NCBI GenBank assembly: GCA_001438005.1
Contig: LIBO01000003.1
Span: 1 to 20,839 of the forward strand
Direction: 5' to 3'
DNA: 20,839 nt
DNA from: Verrucomicrobia subdivision 6 bacterium BACL9 MAG-120507-bin52
Lineage (GTDB): Bacteria; Verrucomicrobiota; Verrucomicrobiia; Methylacidiphilales; Verrucolacustridaceae
The position numbers were made by a program, and so were the translations under genes. Numbering within the stretch: the stretch's first letter is position 1; every line of letters begins with the position of its first letter. Positions 6,691 through 13,831 of this stretch are shown one piece after another. Under the pieces are notes generated by a model that saw nothing but the letters and a program-made list of their open reading frames with translations, was not told the origin of the DNA and searched no databases.

Positions 6691-9600
6691 TCAGCGGGTG
6701 GTTTTAGCTCTCGTTGAGTTCTCGATCCAAAGGAACAAAACCGGCAACAGGACTAAAGTTAAAAATGTGGACGTAATAATTCCTCCAACCACGACAGTAG
6801 CTAGAGGACGCTGAACCTCAGCCCCCGCTCCTGTTGAAATTGCCATCGGAATAAAACCCGCAGCGGCCACGGACGCAGTCATGATCTTTGGTTGAAGCCG
6901 AGTGAAAGTCCCCTCCCGGACCGCCTGTTCTAATGGAACCCCTTGCCGACGAAGTTGCTGGATATAGGTGATCAACATCACCCCGTTAAGGACAGCGATT
7001 CCTGAAAGGGCTAAAAATCCTACTACAGCGGAGATCGTCAGAGGCATTCCCCTAAGGGCCAAAGCAAAAACTCCCCCAGTTACCGCTGTGGGAACGCAGA
7101 GCAGCACCAACAGGGCATGGCGCAAGCTCTTGAGAGCTGCAAAAAGAAGTATGAGGATGAGAATTAAAGTCATCGGCACCACAACTCGCAGGCGCTGAGT
7201 TGCTTCTTGGTAGTGTTTAAATTGACCACCCATCTCGACTCTATATCCCTTCGGGAGGTCAATTTTGGAGAGTTTCGTTTGCGCTGCGTTAATCCAATCG
7301 CTGGCACTTCCTCCCTTGAGACTGACCATGAGGGCAACTCGCCTCTGTCCGGTCTCTCGCGAAATCGCGTTCACTTGATCACTTACTTTAAAAGTTGCGA
7401 TTTTCTCGAGAGGGACAGTCCCGCCGTCTTCCGTGGGAACCGGTAGGCGGCGGATCTGAGTCAGGTCATTCCGAATATGCTCAGGCAGACGGACCACCAC
7501 GGGAATTCGTTGATTGCCCCGAATCACTGTGCCGACATCGCTTCCAGCCAAGGCAGTGGCGATCACATCATTAATTTCCCGAGCATGCACGTCATAGGCC
7601 AACAAGGCCTGCCGGTCTGGCTTAATTTCCAAGACTGGAGCCTTTCCCAAGGTGTCAAACTCGACTTCCGCCGTGCCGGGGATCTTTTCTAAAAACTCTC
7701 TAATTTCGTTGCCGATTCTCTCCAACTCAGTGAAGTCGTCTCCAAAAATCTTTACGGCTATGTCGGCCCGAGTTCCCTCGAGGATCTCGTTAAAACGCAT
7801 CTCAATCGGTTGGGAAAAAATGTAGGACTGTCCCGGAATCGTCTTTTGCAGAAGTTCGGATATGCGCTGGGTCAGGTCGTTCTGATTGTTGTGGCCCTTC
7901 CATTTGGAGCGAGGCTTAAGAATCAAGAATGAATCAGCGATATTGACCCCCATGGGATCTGTGGCTGCCTCGTCGGTCCCTATTTTGGAGTAAATCTGGG
8001 CGACCTCCGGGATGTTTTCGAGAATCACCTTTTCAGACTTTTGTTGCATGGTTAAGGCCTGATCCAGAGAAACTCCAGCAGCCCGGATCATATGAGCGGT
8101 GATGGCGCCTTCATCGAGCCGGGGCAGAAATTCTTTATCCATCCATGTCAGGATCCCCATGGAAAAAAGAAACACTCCCGCTGTCCATCCAACAAACATC
8201 CGGCGCTTTTTCATGGCCTGCTCGTACAAACGTCGATGAGCATTCTGGATCGAGCGGAGCCAATGGGGATCGTGGTCGTGGGAAAAATCTTTTAGCGCGA
8301 AACGACAAAGTGCCGGCATTCCTAGCAAGCCAACGAAAAGGGAGCCTACTAAGGCGAGCATCACCGTCAGGGCCATTGGATGGAACATTTTCCCTTCGAT
8401 GCCGCCTAAGGCGAGGATCGGTACATAAACAATCGTTACAATCATGACTCCAAAGCACATGGGGGAAGCCACCTCCTGAGCTGCGCTAAGAATCACCTGG
8501 TTTTTCTCTTTTTCGGCTAAGGGTTGCCCCTTCTTCTTCTGATTTTCGCGAAGGCGACGCACAATATTCTCCACCATCACCACAGATGCATCCACGATCA
8601 GTCCAAAATCAACCGCGCCTAGGCTCATTAGGTTCCCTGAAATGCGACACGGAACCATTCCTGTCACGGCCAGAAGGAAGGAAAGGGGGATCGATAGGGA
8701 AACAATCAGAGCCGCTCGAAAGTTTCCCAAAAGAAGGAGCAGAACTACAACGACAATGACAGCGCCTTCGGTGAGATTGTTGCGGACAGTAGCGATCGTG
8801 CGGTCCACTAAATCGGCGCGGTTAGACAGTATCTGAATTTCCACGCCAGGCGGTAGGGAGGGGGAGATTTCCTGGATTTGGGCCTCGACGCTTCGAGCAA
8901 CGACCCTGGGATTCTCGCCAGCCAGCATCATGACGGTTCCAAGGAGGGCCTCCCGGCCGTTCCATGTTGCAGCCCCAACGCGGACAGATGAGCCCGTCTG
9001 CACCTCTGCCACTTCGGATAGCCGCAGGGCAGTGGCTCCTGGTCCTGTCTTCACTGCAAGAGTGGCAACCTCTTCAGGCTGGTTTACGCGAGTGTTGGCG
9101 CGGACATTAACCTGTTCCCCGCCTAAAGAGAGAATCCCCCCGCCTGCATTTTCCGTGTTCTCCGCCACCACGTCACGGATTTCTCGAAAAGAAAGGCCTG
9201 CTCCAGTTAGCTTTTCTGGTGAAGGCAGGACAAGCAACTGCCTTTCTTTTCCGCCTATCGTGTTGATTTCTGCGACCCCCGGAACGGCGCGGAGCCTCGG
9301 CTTGATCAAAAGATCGTGGATGCGCTTTAGTTCCATGAGCTGTCCCGATCGGTCGTTGGGTATATCTGGGCTTTGGGCATCTGCTTTAAAGTCGACAGTA
9401 TAAAAAACAATTTCTCCAAGTCCCGTTACCATTGGGGCCAAGCGTGGAGCCACATCGGATGGCAGGGAGGGTGTGGCAGCTTGGATCTTTTCCGAAATCA
9501 TTTGTCTGGCTCGGAATAAATCGGTGCCATCCCGAAAAATTAAGGTGATCTGGGAAAGACCAAACTTTGAGAGCGAACGAATCTCCTCCATGCCAGGAAC

Positions 9601-9822
9601 TCCGGCTAATTCAGTCTCGAGGGGGAAGGTTACTTGTTTTTCCACTTCCTCCGGTGCCAATCCCTTTACCAGGGTGTTGACTTGAACCTGAACAGGGGAA
9701 ATATCTGGCACGGCATCAACTGGCAGTCGGGTAAAGGAGTAGAGACCTACGAGAACTGTAGCCACTAAAACCAGAATCACGCCGCGGGCGTGATCCACGC
9801 AGAAAGATAAAAGGGATTTCAT
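6691..9822 (-). CDS. czcA: Heavy-metal RND efflux pump, CzcA/CusA family
   Basis: A 1043-residue inner-membrane proton/metal antiporter of the HME-RND family, normal in length. It has TM1 at about 13-31 followed by LPVDAVPDISPVQVQVNT, typical of this family. TM4 carries VDFGLIVDASVVMVEN (404-419), with Asp405, Asp411 and Glu418 corresponding to the proton-relay triad of CzcA. That favours divalent cations (Co, Zn, Cd, Ni) over the Cu/Ag CusA type, although the exact metal cannot be fixed from sequence. The ATG abuts the TAA of the adaptor gene with no gap, and GGAGG lies 13 bases upstream within that gene, so the two are probably translationally coupled. It is the last gene of a minus-strand operon within a block flanked by direct repeats. 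Confidence 0.93.
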   Translation of the reverse strand: MKSLLSFCVDHARGVILVLVATVLVGLYSFTRLPVDAVPDISPVQVQVNTLVKGLAPEEVEKQVTFPLETELAGVPGMEEIRSLSKFGLSQITLIFRDGTDLFRARQMISEKIQAATPSLPSDVAPRLAPMVTGLGEIVFYTVDFKADAQSPDIPNDRSGQLMELKRIHDLLIKPRLRAVPGVAEINTIGGKERQLLVLPSPEKLTGAGLSFREIRDVVAENTENAGGGILSLGGEQVNVRANTRVNQPEEVATLAVKTGPGATALRLSEVAEVQTGSSVRVGAATWNGREALLGTVMMLAGENPRVVARSVEAQIQEISPSLPPGVEIQILSNRADLVDRTIATVRNNLTEGAVIVVVVLLLLLGNFRAALIVSLSIPLSFLLAVTGMVPCRISGNLMSLGAVDFGLIVDASVVMVENIVRRLRENQKKKGQPLAEKEKNQVILSAAQEVASPMCFGVMIVTIVYVPILALGGIEGKMFHPMALTVMLALVGSLFVGLLGMPALCRFALKDFSHDHDPHWLRSIQNAHRRLYEQAMKKRRMFVGWTAGVFLFSMGILTWMDKEFLPRLDEGAITAHMIRAAGVSLDQALTMQQKSEKVILENIPEVAQIYSKIGTDEAATDPMGVNIADSFLILKPRSKWKGHNNQNDLTQRISELLQKTIPGQSYIFSQPIEMRFNEILEGTRADIAVKIFGDDFTELERIGNEIREFLEKIPGTAEVEFDTLGKAPVLEIKPDRQALLAYDVHAREINDVIATALAGSDVGTVIRGNQRIPVVVRLPEHIRNDLTQIRRLPVPTEDGGTVPLEKIATFKVSDQVNAISRETGQRRVALMVSLKGGSASDWINAAQTKLSKIDLPKGYRVEMGGQFKHYQEATQRLRVVVPMTLILILILLFAALKSLRHALLVLLCVPTAVTGGVFALALRGMPLTISAVVGFLALSGIAVLNGVMLITYIQQLRRQGVPLEQAVREGTFTRLQPKIMTASVAAAGFIPMAISTGAGAEVQRPLATVVVGGIITSTFLTLVLLPVLFLWIENSTRAKTTR

Positions 9823-10674
9823 TTAGTGGCAGTGACCTCCACCGCTTTCCTTTTTCCTTTCAAGCAAATAGAGGGCATCCACGGAGCGAATCGCAACCTG
9901 ATCAGCTTCCTGAAGGCCCTCCAAAATCTCGGTCCAACCTCGATCCTGGGCACCGATTTTGACTATTTTTCGCAACCAGTAATTTTCCTGATGCAAATAA
10001 ACCACCGGACCCGTTGCTGTAGTTAGGACGGCGTCGTTGGGGACTGCGAGTGCGATACGGGGCTGAGTGTCGAGCGTGACAGAACCAGTGACAATGTCCC
10101 CCACCTGAAGGGAAAGCGCTGGATCCTTAATTTCCCAAAGAAGTTCTCGTTGGCCGGCCCGCCATCCAGACTCCTCATCCTCTTTACTGAGAAGGGATCC
10201 TGTGAATTGATCTTTGGATGGGGGCGGTCGGTAAAACTGTGCTTCGACATTATTTACGACTGATTCAGCTGCCTCTGCAGGTAATAGGCAACTGGCGTAA
10301 GCAGAACCTTGTTTTTCTCGACCATGTCGCAGGCTTGCCTCTCCGGCGCCACGATAAATCTGCCCAGAAAAAGAAGCTGTTTGCACGAACTCGTGTTTTA
10401 CAACTGGATTTGATTCCGGGGCCAGGGCAAGTGTTTCTTCAGGCGTTAGGGTGAGAGATTCTTCCTTGCCATCACAATGATCTTCTTTGTCTGCTTCGTG
10501 CTCATGGGGATCAACCGGAGTTTCAGCTTTGGCTTCGGTCACTTCTTTCGCAGAAGTATTCGAATCTAGTTTTTCCTTTTCCTGATTCTGGGACGAGGGG
10601 CTGCAGGAAGCCATGAGCAAAGCGAATCCAGGCACGAAGCATCGATAAAATAGGATAGATCTCCAATTCGTCAT
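9823..10674 (-). CDS. czcB: Short periplasmic adaptor lipoprotein of the metal RND pump (CzcB-like)
   Basis: A 283-residue membrane fusion protein expected to link pump and outer membrane channel. A signal peptide ends in the lipobox LMASC with Cys24. A charged stretch follows, with the probable metal-binding cluster HEHEADKEDHCD (57-68), and the protein ends GGGHCH. Residues about 180-270 (VGDIVTGSVTL, AVPNDAVL, WTEILEGLQEADQVAI) fit the beta-barrel and membrane-proximal domains of CzcB. The central alpha-hairpin and clear lipoyl half-motifs seen in usual 400-500-residue adaptors are not visible. ATG 10674 was chosen because it gives the signal peptide directly and overlaps the channel stop as ATGA. 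An upstream in-frame extension to 10767 lies in the channel gene and lacks signal character. Confidence 0.82.
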   Translation of the reverse strand: MTNWRSILFYRCFVPGFALLMASCSPSSQNQEKEKLDSNTSAKEVTEAKAETPVDPHEHEADKEDHCDGKEESLTLTPEETLALAPESNPVVKHEFVQTASFSGQIYRGAGEASLRHGREKQGSAYASCLLPAEAAESVVNNVEAQFYRPPPSKDQFTGSLLSKEDEESGWRAGQRELLWEIKDPALSLQVGDIVTGSVTLDTQPRIALAVPNDAVLTTATGPVVYLHQENYWLRKIVKIGAQDRGWTEILEGLQEADQVAIRSVDALYLLERKKESGGGHCH

Positions 10675-12035
10675 GGATTTGTCCCCGCTGTGCTTACGCT
10701 CTGAGCTTGCCGTGTGGGCAAGCATCCGCCCGCAGTTAGAAGATCGAGGTCCAGCCAACTTTGCCAAGCTTCCAACAGGCTCTGGTTTCGAGTCCGAAGA
10801 GCAGCAAGAAATTGGCGCTGCATTTCAAGAAGAAGTTGGATTCCCACTGCCCCGGTACGGTACTGACGATCCGCCAAGCCTGCAGATTGGGACAACATAT
10901 TGATGTCCCGTGCTGGCGTGGCCTGTAGATGTTCAAGAGCCAAGGTATAGGCTCGAATTCTTTGGTAAATTACCATGCGAACCTGACGGGCGGCATCCTG
11001 CTTAAGCCAGTAGGCTTTTTCTTGGCGAGCTTTGGCTGTGTCGATTCCTCCCTGGTTCCAGTTCCAAAGAGGTAAAGACATCGCCAAGACCATGCCCATA
11101 TTGAGGGCATCCTCACCTGCAGTTTCTTGGCTAAAGTACGGCCCCACCTTGAAATCCGGAGCCATTTCCAACTCAGAGGCACTCACTGCCTTGGCGGCAC
11201 GCTCCAGCTCCAGATGACGGATTCGGAGCTGTAGGTTGTTTTCCTCCCCAGATCGGAGCATATTGGGTATGTCTCCCACCGGAAAAGCAGGAGTTCCTAC
11301 ACCCTGATCAAGCCGGATTTCCTCTTTGTCGGGGCGCCCTAAGAGACTGTTCAGTTGTATTCTGATTTCTTCCTGCTTTTGTTTCAGTTCCCGAGCGGTG
11401 AAGTGTAAATCGGTCAGACTTCCTTGGATGGCCCGGAATTCCAGGAGTTTGGTGGGGCCGGCGATGGGGCGTGCCTCCAGTAGCTGCAGGAGAGCTTGGC
11501 TGCGCTCGCTCAATTCGGCGGTGGCATTAGCATTCTCCCGAACCAAAATCCACTGAATGCCCAGACTGCGAACTTGTCCGGCGAGGGCTTGACGGAACTG
11601 TTGCACGCCCAACTCAGCCAACCGGATGTTCTGGTTAGCGATTGCCTTTCGTAGCGATCCTTTGCCAGGAAATTCAAAAGTCTGGACAATCGCAAGGCCT
11701 CGGCTGACGCCTTCACCGGTAAGGAGTTCCTGCGCATCCGAGACTCTTCGATAGGCGTAATTCCCTTCGAACTCAGGATTTTTCCACATTCCTGCTTGTC
11801 GACGTTCCCCGCGGGCCACACCCAGCTCAGCCTCGTAAGAGCGAAGTTCCAGATTGTTGTTAATTGCTTCCGTTACCAATTCCTCGATTGGCAGTGGGTA
11901 GGAGGCGGGTGCAGAGATCTCTGGGGTAGCCGAGGCCCGCATCTGAAACAGGACCACGAGGCAAATAAGCCTCGTTGGATTGGAAAATATCCAGTCCAAA
12001 TCTAACAAACTGACTGTCCTGAAAAAAATCTTCAT
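10671..12035 (-). CDS. czcC: TolC-family outer membrane channel of the metal efflux system (CzcC-like)
   Basis: A 454-residue outer membrane efflux protein. An N-terminal hydrophobic stretch (about 20-37, LICLVVLFQMRASA) acts as the export signal. Two OEP repeats follow: LVTEAINNNLELRSYEAELGVARGE begins the first, and NNLQLRIRHLELERAAKAVSASE with FKVGPYFSQE begins the second. Both have the long alternating helices of TolC/CzcC. With the pump and adaptor it would form the tripartite export conduit. Its stop overlaps the adaptor start by four bases. The ribosome site before ATG 12035 is weak, and 114 bases holding several hairpins separate it from the upstream small gene. Metal rather than drug specificity comes from the operon context. 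Confidence 0.88.
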   Translation of the reverse strand: MKIFFRTVSLLDLDWIFSNPTRLICLVVLFQMRASATPEISAPASYPLPIEELVTEAINNNLELRSYEAELGVARGERRQAGMWKNPEFEGNYAYRRVSDAQELLTGEGVSRGLAIVQTFEFPGKGSLRKAIANQNIRLAELGVQQFRQALAGQVRSLGIQWILVRENANATAELSERSQALLQLLEARPIAGPTKLLEFRAIQGSLTDLHFTARELKQKQEEIRIQLNSLLGRPDKEEIRLDQGVGTPAFPVGDIPNMLRSGEENNLQLRIRHLELERAAKAVSASELEMAPDFKVGPYFSQETAGEDALNMGMVLAMSLPLWNWNQGGIDTAKARQEKAYWLKQDAARQVRMVIYQRIRAYTLALEHLQATPARDINMLSQSAGLADRQYRTGAVGIQLLLEMQRQFLAALRTRNQSLLEAWQSWLDLDLLTAGGCLPTRQAQSVSTAGTNP

Positions 12036-12041
12036 TGCCTA

Positions 12042-12074
12042 GAACCTGATTGGGTTCCGGTTTTTATGCCGGAA
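12042..12074 (-). repeat. Overlapping inverted repeats in the czcC leader
   Basis: GAACC (12042-12046) pairs with GGTTC (12053-12057). TTCCGG (12055-12060) pairs with CCGGAA (12069-12074). The two potential hairpins share bases, so only one can form at a time. They lie just upstream of the czcC start on the minus strand. Whether they act as RNA structure or as a protein-binding site is open. Confidence 0.45.
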
Positions 12075-12092
12075 GGGTTGACGATCATCGAA

Positions 12093-12112
12093 ATTCCGGT
12101 GACAACCGGAAT
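12093..12112. repeat. Perfect 8-base inverted repeat
   Basis: ATTCCGGT and ACCGGAAT flank the four-base loop GACA. It shares the core TTCCGG/CCGGAA with the neighbouring repeat pair at 12055-12074, so this core occurs twice in each orientation within about 60 bases, as would suit a dimeric regulator or alternative RNA stems. Confidence 0.55.
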
Positions 12113-12123
12113 GAACTACCCAG

Positions 12124-12144
12124 CTAAGCTACGGAGTAGCTTAG
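12124..12144 (-). repeat. Perfect 9-base stem just after the small His/Cys-rich gene
   Basis: CTAAGCTAC and GTAGCTTAG flank a three-base loop. On the transcribed minus strand it begins five bases after the stop codon of the small gene. No T-run follows, so it is not a classical intrinsic terminator. It could be a processing or stabilising hairpin, or could reduce read-through into the efflux genes. Confidence 0.55.
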
Positions 12145-12149
12145 GATTC

Positions 12150-12461
12150 TTAACTCAGGCGGGGAGGTTGGAGGTCAGGAGGAAAAACAATTTTTGGCCA
12201 GAATTTCTCTTTCCAAGCAAGAGCTTCGTCCGATCGGAAGGAACCGGAAAAAGGCACGTGAGTTTGAGTCAGGATCACGGAGGCCGAAAAACAGCTGCAG
12301 TCTAGATGTTTGGTGGGAAAATCTTGTTTTTGAGGCTTCTCGTGACTCGAGGCATCCGCGTGATGATGGGAACAACCAATTAAACCATGGCTTTCAGCCA
12401 TGGTTGTAAATGTAAAACCAATCAGAGCCAATCCAAGGCAGAGATGAGAAAACAGTTTCAC
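12150..12461 (-). CDS. Small His/Cys-rich exported protein, first gene of the efflux operon
   Basis: A 103-residue protein that I do not recognise. Residues 1-22 are a typical signal peptide (basic start, LCLGLALIGFTFTTMA). The mature part starts with possible metal ligands: His25, Cys30, HHH at 32-34, His40, His52, then CSC at 55-57 and His68. Export with this cluster, directly ahead of the channel, adaptor and pump genes, suggests a periplasmic metal-binding role comparable to CusF, though I see no CusF sequence pattern. GTG 12461 is preferred as start because AGGA lies eight bases upstream; TTG 12467 in the same frame has that AGGA only two bases away. Composition resembles the efflux genes more than the flanking genes. 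A perfect 10-base inverted repeat lies inside it (12383-12405). Confidence 0.62.
   Translation of the reverse strand: MKLFSHLCLGLALIGFTFTTMAESHGLIGCSHHHADASSHEKPQKQDFPTKHLDCSCFSASVILTQTHVPFSGSFRSDEALAWKEKFWPKIVFPPDLQPPRLS
12383..12405. repeat. Perfect 10-base inverted repeat inside the small gene
   Basis: AACCATGGCT and AGCCATGGTT flank the three-base loop TTC, within the codons at the predicted signal peptide cleavage region. It is the longest perfect stem seen in the operon and would form a stable hairpin early in the transcript. Confidence 0.55.
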
Positions 12462-12614
12462 AAACAATATCCTAGTCTTGAATGGAGGTGGATCAAGGTC
12501 ATTTCCAGAGAATCAAACTCCATAAAAACTGCTATGATTTTGCAGTTCAAATAAAAAAAGTTACAACATCATTGCAACCAGCCTTTTTAAAAAGAGCGTG
12601 AATCGAGAAAAAAA

Positions 12615-12669
12615 GGCCTGTAAATCAGTGGTCTGCAAAACTCACTCTACGAGGGTTCGATTCCGCCCT
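12615..12669 (+). pseudogene. tRNA-Cys-like remnant
   Basis: GTCTGCAAAAC around 12631-12641 resembles the anticodon loop of a cysteine tRNA (GCA at 12635-12637). TCACT after it would need one more base in the 5' strand to complete the anticodon stem. TACGAGGGTTCGATTCC follows like a T-arm, but the 3' strand reads CGCCC instead of CCCTC, so the T-stem does not close. No acceptor strand or CCA is found. It reads as a degraded tRNA or a hybrid left by integration. The identity is tentative. Confidence 0.33.
12649..12664 (+). repeat. Right copy of 16-base direct repeat (possible attachment site)
   Basis: ACGAGGGTTCGATTCC is identical to bases 6541-6556 and in the same orientation, 6108 bases away. 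It closes the block carrying the metal-efflux operon. Sequence beyond the 16 bases differs between the copies. Confidence 0.5.
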
Positions 12670-12750
12670 AAACCTGCCCAAAGCCGCCGAGGAGGTGAGT
12701 TAGCGGCCAGGCGTGGCCTTTCCCCCAAAGTGTGGCAAATTGCAGTCTGA

Positions 12751-13308
12751 ATGAATTTTTGGCGTAACGTTCTGGTTGCTCTTGTTCTCGTTTGGGCGGT
12801 GGCTGGGAGCATCATTTATGGGGTGCGACAGGCCCGTCCGACGGCGCAATCCCTCACCGTTTATCTAGAGAAACATCCGCTCGCGACGGAGTCGGGGACG
12901 AAACGAGCCAAAATCATCACTCGCGTCGGCAACATGTTGAATGGACTGAGTTTGGAGGACCGGCAAACTTTGCGGGGGGACGGCGTCACCCGAGATTTTT
13001 TCATAAGCTTGACCCCGGCGGAGCAGGCAAATTTTCTCGACGCAACCCTCCCGGCGGGTTTTAAGCAAATCATGGAAGCCTTCAACAAAATGGAGCCCGA
13101 AAAACGTAAAGAATTTGTGAATCGGGCCTTGGCGGAAGCCAAAAAGCGTCAAGGCGAAGCCCCGCCAGCGGGCTTGAATGACCAGCTGGTGCAGAAAATG
13201 GTCAATCAGGGACTGAATACCTTCTATGCCGAGGCTAGTGCCAACGCAAAACTCGATCTTGCTCCTTTGATCGAGCAAATGCAGAGGAATTTACAATCCC
13301 TGCGATAA
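12751..13308 (+). CDS. Membrane-anchored protein of unknown function
   Basis: A 185-residue protein that I do not recognise. One hydrophobic segment at about 7-25 (VLVALVLVWAVAGSIIYGV) is probably an uncleaved anchor or signal. The rest is helical and charged. SLTPAEQANFLDATLPAGFKQIMEAFNKMEPEKRKEFVNRAL looks like a helical ruler with repeated short helices, and the C-terminus (LAPLIEQMQRNLQSLR) is also helical. This would place most of the protein in the periplasm. ATG 12751 has no clear ribosome site. Its last codons overlap the probable start of the pseudopilin gene, and both may be translated from one message with the ABC pair. Similar TM-plus-helical proteins occur in PVC bacteria, which is an impression and not a match. 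Confidence 0.72.
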   Translation: MNFWRNVLVALVLVWAVAGSIIYGVRQARPTAQSLTVYLEKHPLATESGTKRAKIITRVGNMLNGLSLEDRQTLRGDGVTRDFFISLTPAEQANFLDATLPAGFKQIMEAFNKMEPEKRKEFVNRALAEAKKRQGEAPPAGLNDQLVQKMVNQGLNTFYAEASANAKLDLAPLIEQMQRNLQSLR

Positions 13309-13823
13309 AAAAAAGCGCCTTCACCCTGGTCGAAATGCTGGTGGTGATCGGGGTGATCGGTGTCTTGACGGCCATGGCCGTGCCCGTATCGATGCGCATG
13401 GTCCAAAAAGGACGCTCGACCGCTTGTTTAGGGAATCTTCGGCAACTCGGCGTGGCCTTGAATCTGTACTTGGGCGAGCATAACCAGGTCATGCCGGTTT
13501 TGGCGGCGGGGCGATCGCAAAAGAGTGAGCAGCTAGACGTAATCGACACCAAGCTGAGAGAGTATGCGCCAGACGAGCGCATATTTTGCTGCCCAGCGGA
13601 TGCCGGCAAAATTGCCGAGACGACGGGCACCAGCTATCATTGGAATAGTGCTCTCAATGGGCAGTCTATCCTTAGCTTAAACTTTTTGAACAATACGACC
13701 CCAACCACCATTCCGGTTTTAGCGGACAAAGAGGGATTTCATACTCACTGCAAAAGCAAGGTGAATATCCTCACGGCCGACGGCCGCATTAGCCAAGGGC
13801 TTAATTTCACCACCACCCGCTGA
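13296..13823 (+). CDS. Type II secretion/type IV pilin-like pseudopilin with non-canonical start
   Basis: A pseudopilin of about 175 residues. The frame reads KKSAFTLVEMLVVIGVIGVL, a class III prepilin signal: basic leader, cleavage before Phe, Glu at mature position 5 and a hydrophobic helix. NLRQLGVALNLYLGEHNQVMP follows, as in the single pseudopilins common in Verrucomicrobiota and Planctomycetota. The globular part has a Cys pair (IFCCPAD). The first ATG in frame (13335) lies inside the signal after the Glu, which would destroy it. The frame stays open upstream to a TAG at 13236 but has no ATG, GTG or TTG. ATC 13296 with AGAGG eight bases upstream, or ATA 13305 overlapping the preceding stop as ATAA, are the candidates. 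I used 13296. Function is likely envelope or secretion related. Confidence 0.75.
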   Translation: MPAIKKSAFTLVEMLVVIGVIGVLTAMAVPVSMRMVQKGRSTACLGNLRQLGVALNLYLGEHNQVMPVLAAGRSQKSEQLDVIDTKLREYAPDERIFCCPADAGKIAETTGTSYHWNSALNGQSILSLNFLNNTTPTTIPVLADKEGFHTHCKSKVNILTADGRISQGLNFTTTR

Positions 13824-13831
13824 CATTTTCC

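Larger units (their letters stand above)
12462..12750. other. Intergenic region between the efflux operon and the next plus-strand unit
   Basis: These 289 bases must hold the promoter of the minus-strand efflux operon and probably that of the plus-strand unit starting at 12751. The first two thirds are AT-rich. AACTGC (12527-12532) and GCAGTT (12542-12547) form a six-pair stem with a nine-base loop, followed on the minus strand by TTT; this could be an operator or a weak leader terminator. The tRNA-Cys-like remnant with the right direct repeat lies at 12615-12669. GGCCA and TGGCC (12705-12718) form a short GC stem. I could not assign a convincing promoter by eye. Confidence 0.5.

Noticed and set aside
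6496..6814. Two short plus-strand open frames across the left border
   Set aside because: They run through the tRNA-like remnant and antisense to the pump gene, with no protein-like pattern.
8135..9403. Several open frames of 60-157 codons opposite or shifted within the pump gene
   Set aside because: They follow the composition of the czcA coding strand, have no ribosome sites and show Arg/Ser/Pro-rich sequence without domains.
12705..12718. GGCCA/TGGCC hairpin followed by TTT as a terminator
   Set aside because: The stem has only five pairs and the T-run is three bases; it is also placed upstream of a gene on the plus strand and not after one.
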